Source of the DNA: an uncultured Collinsella sp.
GTDB taxonomy: Bacteria > Actinomycetota > Coriobacteriia > Coriobacteriales > Coriobacteriaceae
Reading direction: 5' to 3'
DNA: 8,793 nt
Assembly: GCA_900757265.1 (NCBI GenBank)
Contig: CAAENW010000204.1
Coordinates: 1-8,793 of the forward strand
Made by a program: the position numbers and the translations under genes. Of this stretch, positions 1-5,273 are shown piece after piece; within the stretch, counting starts at the first letter, position 1; each line of letters starts with the position of its first letter. The notes beneath the pieces are model-generated. The model ran no database searches, had not been told where the DNA came from, and saw only the letters and a list, made by a program, of their open reading frames with translations.

Positions 1-44
1 AAATGGGGGAGAAATAGGCCGCGCGTCGGCGCAGGGACCGGCGC

Positions 45-84
45 TAAAAGAAAAGCGCGGGGCCGCATGGCGACTCCGCGCTTT
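45..84 (-). terminator. Rho-independent terminator of the surface protein gene
   Basis: On the minus strand an 11 bp stem (arms 52-62 and 74-84, core AAAGCGCGG/CCGCGCTTT, one G-U pair) is followed by the T-rich run TTTTCTTTTA. It is the diverged twin of the terminator at 2101-2143. It is the first terminator after the surface protein stop codon, so it probably ends that transcript. Confidence 0.8.
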
Positions 85-110
85 ATTGTTCAGCTTTTGC
101 AGCCTTGCCC

Positions 111-155
111 TTACGCTACGAAGAAGTAGACGAGGAAGGCAAGGGCCGCGATCCA
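111..155 (-). pseudogene. 3' remnant of an NCS2 purine permease gene
   Basis: Read on the minus strand this stretch encodes WIAALAFLVYFFVA followed by a stop, exactly the C-terminal 14 residues of the intact permease at 2170-3483. Compared with that gene there are three substitutions, all in third codon positions, and the stop is TAA instead of TAG. No start codon or upstream permease sequence precedes it; the sequence just before it is the 3' flank of the surface protein gene. It is therefore a fragment and not expressed as a protein of its own. The purely synonymous differences hint that it diverged while still part of a working permease gene, for instance in another strain, but three sites are too few to be sure. 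Confidence 0.8.
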
Positions 156-177
156 CCCGTCCTGTGCGAAAAAGTGT

Positions 178-1962
178 TTACGAGCGCCCGCGGCTCACCA
201 CGGCGCCCGCGGCGATGGCGGCTGTTCCCGCAAGGGCGGCTGCCACGATGGCTGTGCTCGAGGCGTCGCCGGTTGCTGCGAGTTTGCCGGCGATCTTGGC
301 TCCCGTGGCTGCAACTGCAACGGTCTTGGTTGTCTTCGTGACCTCGGACTTGGAACCCGGCTTGGTCTCGCCGGGCTTCTCCTCGGGTTTGATCTCCTCG
401 GGAGGCACGATGGCCGTGCTCTTGGCGACAGCGGCGTCATAGGGAGAGTCGATCACAGCATCGCCCGTGCCGATGGTTTGACCTGCCTCGTAGGAGATGC
501 TGGGGCCGTACTCTTCTTCGTAGCGATAGTCAATGATCTTGCCGCCTGCGGGCGTCTGGATGGGGGCGCCTTCGATCTCGATGGTGCCGATCGCCTTGCC
601 ATCCTCGCTTATGGCAAGAGCGAAGATTGCCGCCGTGTCTCCCTCGGCCGTGAGCTTGCTGCGGACGATCGAGATGCTCGCGGGCGTGATGCCCTCGTAG
701 GTCTGGGCGAAGATACCGATGTTCAGACCCCTGGGCTCAGGGATGACCTCGCCACTTTGGTCGTTGCTGTAGTGATCGGGGCCATCGCCACCGGTCTCGA
801 CATAGCGGGCTATAGCCTTAACAACGGAGTCGCTGATGTAGATGTGGCCGCCAGCGACGTTTGGCTGGTGGTTTCTGGTAGAGATTGCAACCGAGAATTT
901 GCCTTCTGCGAACGCGTCCACGATGGAACCATTCTTGATGACGATGTCGTCCCCGTCAGTGATGAGGGCGATGGCCTGGCCGCCGCTCGCGCTTGTGCGG
1001 ACCGTCACGGTCGCGTGATCGAGCGTAACGCCCTTGTAGGCATAGACACCATATTCAACACCGCTTGCGTCAAGGGAGGCGTTCGTGACCGCGAGACTAC
1101 CCTCAGCGTCGACGGCAAGATCTCCCTGGGAGCTTGCCTCGACCTGGCCGCCGCCCGAGATGTCGATGTTGCCGTCAGCCCAAATCGCCGCTTCTTCTAT
1201 CGAGCTTGCTTCTACCTTGCCACCGCCTTTGATGATCAGGTCACTGCCCGCGGCGACGCCGTAACCTTCGCCTCCTTTAGCGATCACTGTGCCAGAGGAA
1301 TCGATGGTGGTCTTGCCCTTGGATTGGATGCCTTCGGTACCGCCCGTTGCATTCACGGTGCCCGAGCCCGTGATAGAGAGATCGCCCTTTGCCTCAATTC
1401 CGTCGGAAGCAGTGCTTGTGGTGTTCACAGTGCCTGGGCCAGAAATGGAGAGGTCGCCTGTTGATTTAATTGCATCGGCCTCGGCTGTCACATTGAGCTC
1501 ATCCGCGCTATTCGAGCTCGTTATGTTCAACTCTGCTTTCTGGCTAGTGCCATCCTGCGCCTTGATGGCGGCTCCGGTGTAATCGGGCTCGGTTTTCACG
1601 GTGTTCTTGCCCTCGTAGGCAATGTTGAGCTTGCCCGCAGCCTGGATCGCACCGCCGTCATAGCCGTTGAGCTTCATATCGTCGGCGCCGTCCCAGGCCC
1701 AGGTGCCGGCGGCGTCTCCCGTGGGTCCCGCGGCCGCTTCGTGGCGGACGCCGTCAACGTCCACCCACTCGGCCGCGAGCGAGACGCTCGGCATGAGCAG
1801 CGAACTTACCGTGAGCGCGCAGGCTAGGCCGCAGACGATGCGGCGTGTCACGCGGCGCCAGCTGCCGTGTGCGAGCAGCGTGCGACGGCGCACGTCGGGC
1901 TCGACAAAATGGGCTCCAGAGGTTTTGTCATTGCGCTTGGGGGTCGTGAACAAGGCGGCCAT
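178..1962 (-). CDS. Secreted beta-helix repeat surface protein with LPXTG-like (LAATG) sorting signal
   Basis: A secreted protein of 594 residues from the preferred ATG at 1962, which has GGGAG five bases upstream; an in-frame ATG at 1980 would give 600 residues but has only a weak ribosome site. Numbering below is from 1980. Residues 1-47 are Arg-rich, 48-68 are hydrophobic, and cleavage is likely near 69-70 (SLAA/EW), so this is an extended signal peptide. The mature part is rich in Gly, Ser, Thr and Ala. About seven degenerate repeats of 22-24 residues at roughly 168-330 (DGIEAKGDLSITGSGTV-like) are typical of parallel beta-helix rungs, resembling Cthe_2159-type 'carbohydrate-binding domain' proteins. 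Near the C-terminus comes a Pro/Glu/Lys-rich spacer (~525-555), then LAATGD (567-572), a hydrophobic stretch and SRGRS. This is the layout of a sortase substrate, although LPXTG has lost its Pro. Surface display is well supported; ligand binding or adhesion is inference. It is flanked by direct repeats, which suggests a duplicated surface-protein cassette. Confidence 0.85.
   Translation of the reverse strand: MAALFTTPKRNDKTSGAHFVEPDVRRRTLLAHGSWRRVTRRIVCGLACALTVSSLLMPSVSLAAEWVDVDGVRHEAAAGPTGDAAGTWAWDGADDMKLNGYDGGAIQAAGKLNIAYEGKNTVKTEPDYTGAAIKAQDGTSQKAELNITSSNSADELNVTAEADAIKSTGDLSISGPGTVNTTSTASDGIEAKGDLSITGSGTVNATGGTEGIQSKGKTTIDSSGTVIAKGGEGYGVAAGSDLIIKGGGKVEASSIEEAAIWADGNIDISGGGQVEASSQGDLAVDAEGSLAVTNASLDASGVEYGVYAYKGVTLDHATVTVRTSASGGQAIALITDGDDIVIKNGSIVDAFAEGKFSVAISTRNHQPNVAGGHIYISDSVVKAIARYVETGGDGPDHYSNDQSGEVIPEPRGLNIGIFAQTYEGITPASISIVRSKLTAEGDTAAIFALAISEDGKAIGTIEIEGAPIQTPAGGKIIDYRYEEEYGPSISYEAGQTIGTGDAVIDSPYDAAVAKSTAIVPPEEIKPEEKPGETKPGSKSEVTKTTKTVAVAATGAKIAGKLAATGDASSTAIVAAALAGTAAIAAGAVVSRGRS
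991..1479 (-). repeat. Beta-helix rung repeats within the surface protein
   Basis: Degenerate coding repeats with a period near 24 residues. The small hydrophobic position after each Asp/Gly/Ala recurs at residues 171, 195, 218, 242, 266, 290 and 312 (numbering from 1980), each followed by a G-(D/K/N/S)-hydrophobic-x-I turn and a GxGxV-like strand. The regular spacing fits successive turns of a right-handed parallel beta-helix. The repeats are conserved as protein and only loosely as DNA, so they are old rather than a recent expansion. Confidence 0.7.
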
Positions 1963-2100
1963 GGTTACTCCCATCCTCATAGGGCCTATGCGGTTATATC
2001 CAGCATATCTGCAGGATGTAGCCGTCGGTAGTGCCGTTTGGAGGGCAAAATGTCCAAAACTTGGGAAGCAATATATCGCGCGTCCGTGCGATGCCTGGCT

Positions 2101-2143
2101 TTAAAAGAAAAGCGCGGAGCCGCTCGATGCGACTCCGCGCTTT
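2101..2143 (-). terminator. Rho-independent terminator of the purine permease
   Basis: A perfect 11 bp stem (2109-2119 with 2133-2143, AAAGCGCGGAG/CTCCGCGCTTT) is followed on the minus strand by TTTTCTTTTAA. It lies 27 bases past the permease stop codon and separates the permease transcript from the surface protein gene. Its near twin is at 45-84. Confidence 0.88.
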
Positions 2144-2215
2144 GGTGTTCTGCTTTGGCAGCTTTGCCGCTACGCTACAAAGAAGTAGACGAGGAAGGCG
2201 AGGGCTGCGATCCAC
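2102..2215 (-). repeat. Direct repeat copy B (native permease 3' end + terminator)
   Basis: This is the parental-looking copy of the repeat at 45-156. Here the coding part is continuous with the full permease gene, so this copy is in its original setting. The two copies bracket the whole surface protein gene and its upstream region, giving a repeat unit of about 2,057-2,059 bases. Confidence 0.88.
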
Positions 2216-3483
2216 ATGAGCGGCTTGATCTTGGAGGCCTCGCCCTTAAAGAGCGCGACGATCACGTAGGCGATAAAGCCCAGGCCAATGCCGGCAGAGA
2301 TGGAGTAGGTGAAGGGCACGCCGGCGACAATCATGAACGCCGGGAAACCCTGCGACACGTCGGACCAGTCGATCTCGGAGGCCTCGCTCATCATGAGGTA
2401 GCCGACGTAGACCAGAGCACCGCAGGTGGCGGCACTGGAAACGATGGTGACGATGGGGGAGAAGAACGCGGCGAGAATGAACAGCACGCCGGTGGTGACG
2501 GAGGTGAGGCCCGTGCGACCACCGTCGGCAGCGCCAGAGGTGGACTCGACGAAGGTAGTGATGGAGGAGACGCCCATAAAGCCACCGGCAGCAGCGGCCA
2601 CGGAGTCGACGACCAGGATGGGACGGATGTCCTCGACATTGCCGTCCTCGGTCAGGAACTCGCCCTGCTTGGCGACGGCCATCGCGGTGCCCATGGTGTC
2701 GAAGAAGTCGCTCATGAGCAGCGAGAAGGCAACGACGAGCAGCATCGGGTCGGTCAGGACCTTCACGATGGCAAGGTTGCCGTCGGCAGTGCTGGCAAAC
2801 GGGGCGCCGAAGGTCGAGAAGTCGAGCGGTGCGATGAGGCCCTCGGGCGCATGGGTGACGCCCAGCGGGATTCCGGCGATAACGGCGACGATGATGCCGA
2901 TGAGCAGCGAGCCCGGCACGTTGCGGGAAGCCAGGGCAACCGTCACGACGATGGAGATGATGCCGACGATAAAGGTGGGGGAGGCGATGTCGCCCAGGCC
3001 GACGAGCGTACCGGCGCCAGCGGTGATGATGCCGGCGTCGCACAGGCCGATCATGGCGATAAACAGGCCCAGACCCACCGAGATGGCGTGGCGCAGGACC
3101 ACGGGGATGGCGTCCATGATGGCCTCGCGCAGGCCGCAAAGGACGAGCAGCAAGATGACGATACCCTCGAGGAAGATAACGCTCATGGCCACGTGCCAGT
3201 CGCCGCCGCACATGGTGGTGGCGATGCCCGCGATCATGGCGTTGATGCCCAGACCCGACGCGCAGGCGAGCGGGCGGTTGGCGAAGATGCCCATGCAGAT
3301 GGTCATGATGCCGGCGCCCAGGCAGGTGGCGCAGGCGAGCGCTCCCGCATCGATGCCAGCGCCCGAGAGCACTGCGGGGTTGACGGCGATGATGTAGGCC
3401 ATCGCCAGGAATGTTGTCAGTCCAGCGCGAAGTTCGGTCCCGATTGTGGACTTGCGCTCACTGACGTGAAAAAGTTCGTCCAT
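2170..3483 (-). CDS. NCS2 family purine permease (AzgA/PbuG type)
   Basis: Integral membrane symporter, expected to import hypoxanthine/guanine or adenine for purine salvage; the exact base cannot be told from sequence. The product has 437 residues from the ATG at 3483, chosen because AAGGAAAGGG lies just upstream; an in-frame ATG at 3528 adds 15 residues without a good ribosome site. Length is normal for the AzgA branch (COG2252). Family marks include TTFLAMAYIIAVNP near residues 23-36, the NRPLACASGLGINAM segment in place of the usual ALAPGMGLNA, SDFFDTMGT at 258-266 and ESTSGAADGGRTGLT from 313. The rest is a run of hydrophobic helices consistent with 12-14 membrane segments. It is divergently arranged with the deformylase-like gene and ends in its own terminator. 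No purine riboswitch was recognised in the 193-base upstream gap. The call is firm for family and moderate for substrate. Confidence 0.93.
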   Translation of the reverse strand: MDELFHVSERKSTIGTELRAGLTTFLAMAYIIAVNPAVLSGAGIDAGALACATCLGAGIMTICMGIFANRPLACASGLGINAMIAGIATTMCGGDWHVAMSVIFLEGIVILLLVLCGLREAIMDAIPVVLRHAISVGLGLFIAMIGLCDAGIITAGAGTLVGLGDIASPTFIVGIISIVVTVALASRNVPGSLLIGIIVAVIAGIPLGVTHAPEGLIAPLDFSTFGAPFASTADGNLAIVKVLTDPMLLVVAFSLLMSDFFDTMGTAMAVAKQGEFLTEDGNVEDIRPILVVDSVAAAAGGFMGVSSITTFVESTSGAADGGRTGLTSVTTGVLFILAAFFSPIVTIVSSAATCGALVYVGYLMMSEASEIDWSDVSQGFPAFMIVAGVPFTYSISAGIGLGFIAYVIVALFKGEASKIKPLMWIAALAFLVYFFVA

Positions 3484-3637
3484 GCATACCCTTTCCTTGT
3501 TCGGCCCCGAGTTTAGGCCGATTGACACGAACTCACTTACTATATCGTCTTTACAACCTTGCTGTTCCTCGCATGTTGATGTTCGGCGCTTTGTAACAGA
3601 CGGACGGTATTTATCGCATGAAAATGTGTGGGTACCG

Positions 3638-3643
3638 TATACT
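3638..3643 (+). promoter_or_regulatory. Possible -10 element for the deformylase-like gene
   Basis: TATACT lies 33 bases before the ATG at 3677, a plausible distance for a -10 box. No convincing -35 hexamer is present at 16-18 bases upstream, so this is a weak call. The rest of the 3484-3676 divergent gap shows no hairpin or riboswitch that I recognise. Confidence 0.3.
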
Positions 3644-3676
3644 TAAGCGGTTACAACGACCCCTATGGAGGAACGT

Positions 3677-4096
3677 ATGATTAAAGAGCTTTGCCACGAC
3701 GAGGCTATCCTGTCCCAGCGTTGCGAGGTTGCGACCGTCGAGGACGAGTCGGTTGCTCAGGACCTGATCGATACCATCAAGTCGCTCGACGATGCCGGCT
3801 GCCTTGCCGCTAACCAGATTGGCGTTACCAAGAAGGTCTGCGTCTACCTGGACGACGCCGGCGAGCCCCACGTGCTCTACAACCCCCGTCTGGTGTTTGG
3901 CCTGGGCGCCAGCAAGATGGAGGAGAGCTGCCTGACGCACGAGGAGGTCACCAAGTCCACGCGCTATATCAAGTGCAAGGTTGCCTTTGACCAGATCGTC
4001 GACGGCAAGATGCGCGAGCGCAAGCAGGACTTTGTGGGCTTCGAGGCGCAGATGATCCAGCATATGATCGATCACTGTCTTGGCAAGCTTGTCTAG
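3677..4096 (+). CDS. Peptide deformylase-like protein lacking the catalytic Glu
   Basis: A 139-residue member of the short peptide deformylase branch found in gut anaerobes. Deformylases remove the N-formyl group from new proteins using a metal held by Cys and two His. The ATG at 3677 is preceded by GGAGG with five bases between; an ATG at 3665 lies ahead of that site and is unlikely. Motif 1 is present as GCLAANQIG (41-49, usual GxGLAAxQ). Motif 2 is ESCLT (83-87, usual EGCLS), keeping the metal-ligand Cys85. Motif 3 is QHMIDH (128-133, usual QHEIDH): both His ligands, 129 and 133, remain but the catalytic Glu is Met130. The protein otherwise looks intact and under selection. It may be a pseudoenzyme, have altered chemistry, or be a weak deformylase. 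The cell presumably has a normal def gene elsewhere. A single gene with its own terminator. Confidence 0.88.
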   Translation: MIKELCHDEAILSQRCEVATVEDESVAQDLIDTIKSLDDAGCLAANQIGVTKKVCVYLDDAGEPHVLYNPRLVFGLGASKMEESCLTHEEVTKSTRYIKCKVAFDQIVDGKMRERKQDFVGFEAQMIQHMIDHCLGKLV

Positions 4097-4128
4097 GGCG
4101 GCCACAGCACCGCACTTCGTCGTTTTTG

Positions 4129-4164
4129 GTCCGGGCGTGACATTGTTGTCATGTCCGGGCTTTT
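4129..4164 (+). terminator. Rho-independent terminator after the deformylase-like gene
   Basis: A 14 bp stem with three G-U pairs (4129-4142 with 4147-4160; inner TGACA-TTGT-TGTCA is perfect) is followed by TTTTGTGTTT. It starts 32 bases past the stop codon and separates this gene from the bile salt hydrolase gene, which therefore needs its own promoter. Confidence 0.85.
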
Positions 4165-4227
4165 GTGTTTAGCGCCTTTTTGTTTGGTGACAATGAACTT
4201 AGCAAGAACGTAAAGCTAGGAGGCGCT

Positions 4228-5194
4228 ATGTGTACGAGCATTCGATTTACCGATAATTCCGGCAACATGTATCTGGGCCGCAACCTCGACTGGAGCTTTG
4301 ACTACGGCCAACAGGTTCGCGTGATGCCGCGCGGGTTTCACATTCCGTATTCGTTTATCGACGACACGACAGCGGCACACGCGGTGATCGGTATGTGCAT
4401 CGATTACAAGAACTACCCTATGTTCTTCGACTGCGGCAACGATGCGGGCCTCGCCGTGGCGGGTCTCAATTTCCCGGGTTATGCCGAGTATGCCGAGGAC
4501 CCTGTCGACGGCAAGACCAATATCGCGGCCTATGAGTTTCCCCTGTGGGTGGCAGCGACGTTCTCGACGGTCGATGAGGTCGAGGCCGCGCTGCGCGACA
4601 CGGTGATTGTCGCCAAATCTGCCGGAGAGGGGCTGGGCGTGTCGCTGCTCCATTGGATTATCGGCGACAGCCAGCGTAGCATCGTGGTCGAGATGATGGC
4701 TGACGGCCTGCATGTATACGACGATCCGGTCGACACCCTTGCCAATCAGCCCACCTTCCCGTGGCATATGGAAAACCTACGCACTTATATCACCGCCACA
4801 AGCGATTTTCCGCAGACGGCGACGTGGCGTGGCGCCGAGCTTAAGCCCTATGGAGCCGGTGCCGGCATGCGCGGCATTCCCGGCGACTGCTATTCGCCGA
4901 GCCGTTTTGTAAAGGCAGCGTACCTCAAACGCCAATTACCCGCAAAAGGCCAGCGAGACCGAAAACGTCGTCCGCATGTTCCGTTCACTCGAGGGCGTGG
5001 TGATGATTGAGGGGGCGTCCAGGATGGGCGATGGCAAGTTCGAGAAGACTATCTATACCGGATGCTTTAGCGCGCGCACGGGCAATTATTACTACGCGAT
5101 GTATGAGGATCCGTCGATTCGCTACGTGAGCCTGATGGATGCCGAGGGCGCGAGCCCCGATAGGCTTGTGGTTCCCGAGCCGCGTCGTTCGTAG
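4228..5194 (+). pseudogene. Bile salt hydrolase / choloylglycine hydrolase, frameshifted
   Basis: Ntn-hydrolase family enzyme that splits glycine or taurine from conjugated bile acids. The ATG at 4228 follows AGGAGG at 4218-4223. Residues matching the family active site are Cys2 (nucleophile after Met removal), Arg18 and Asp21 (LGRNLDW), Asn81 (GLNFPGY), Asn173 (LANQPTF) and Arg226 (SPSRF). From residue 234 the frame breaks: as written the product ends at 5010 with an unrelated basic tail (KRQLPAKGQRDRKRR). The +1-offset frame continues the family sequence through ENVVRMFRSLEG and YYYAMYEDPS to a stop at 5194. Removing one A from AAA at 4927-4929 restores YLNANYPQKASETENV and a 321-residue protein, the normal size. 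All catalytic positions lie before the break, but the lost C-terminal ~90 residues contribute core strands, so the product is probably inactive. A recent mutation, phase variation or a sequencing error would all explain it. Family assignment is firm; bile salt versus penicillin V preference is less so. Confidence 0.9.
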
Positions 5195-5207
5195 CCGAGG
5201 GCTTTAC

Positions 5208-5253
5208 TGAAATGCAAAGCGCCCCTGCATCTCCTGTGAGGTGCAGGGGCGCT
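5208..5253 (-). terminator. Terminator of kup (convergent with the bile salt hydrolase gene)
   Basis: A 16 bp stem with one G-U pair (5218-5233 with 5238-5253, AGCGCCCCTGCA/TGCAGGGGCGCT core, loop CTGT). On the minus strand it is followed by TTTGCATTT, a moderate T tract; on the plus strand no T run follows. It lies between two convergent genes and probably serves mainly kup, with the strong stem perhaps also slowing plus-strand transcription. Confidence 0.78.
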
Positions 5254-5273
5254 GTCGTTGATGCGCGACGTCG

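Larger units (their letters stand above)
45..156 (-). repeat. Direct repeat copy A (permease 3' end + terminator)
   Basis: This block matches 2102-2215 in the same orientation. Aligned by eye, about 98 of 109 positions agree, with one 2-base length difference in the hairpin loop. Read on the minus strand it holds the last 14 codons and stop of the purine permease, then the same hairpin terminator. Weaker similarity (27 of 44 by hand count, no gaps) continues to the left window edge, pairing 1-44 with 2058-2101, which is the region upstream of the surface protein gene. The right edge is sharp, just after 156, about 20 bases past the surface gene stop codon. This is the junction expected from tandem duplication of a unit made of permease tail, terminator, promoter and surface gene. 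Confidence 0.88.

Noticed and set aside
86..442. Plus-strand open frames across the repeat and the surface gene 3' end
   Set aside because: They begin inside the terminator region and run antisense to the permease remnant and the surface protein C-terminus; no ribosome site.
478..1464. A 328-codon plus-strand open frame opposite the surface protein gene
   Set aside because: It has no ribosome site and no recognisable family, and it lies wholly antisense to a gene with clear secretion and repeat features. High GC content makes such antisense frames common.
1993..1998. TATAAC (minus strand) as -10 of the surface protein gene
   Set aside because: No -35 partner could be seen at the right distance, so it is not listed as a feature.
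2038..3516. A 492-codon plus-strand open frame opposite the purine permease
   Set aside because: The translation is a low-complexity Gly/Asp/His/Glu-rich string expected from the reverse of hydrophobic codons; the minus-strand permease explains the region fully.
3522..3527. Perfect TTGACA on the plus strand as a -35 box for the deformylase-like gene
   Set aside because: No -10 hexamer lies 16-18 bases downstream; TATATC is only 14 away from it and the leader would be long.
3484..3676. Purine riboswitch upstream of the permease
   Set aside because: I could not find the paired arms or the conserved junction bases of the known purine riboswitch in this gap.
4187..4215. GTGACA / GTAAAG as promoter of the bile salt hydrolase gene
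   Set aside because: The -10 match is too poor to support a call, although a promoter is expected here because a terminator precedes the gene.
4976..5194. A separate 72-residue gene starting MFRSLEG
   Set aside because: It is the C-terminal end of the bile salt hydrolase in the shifted frame, not an independent gene.
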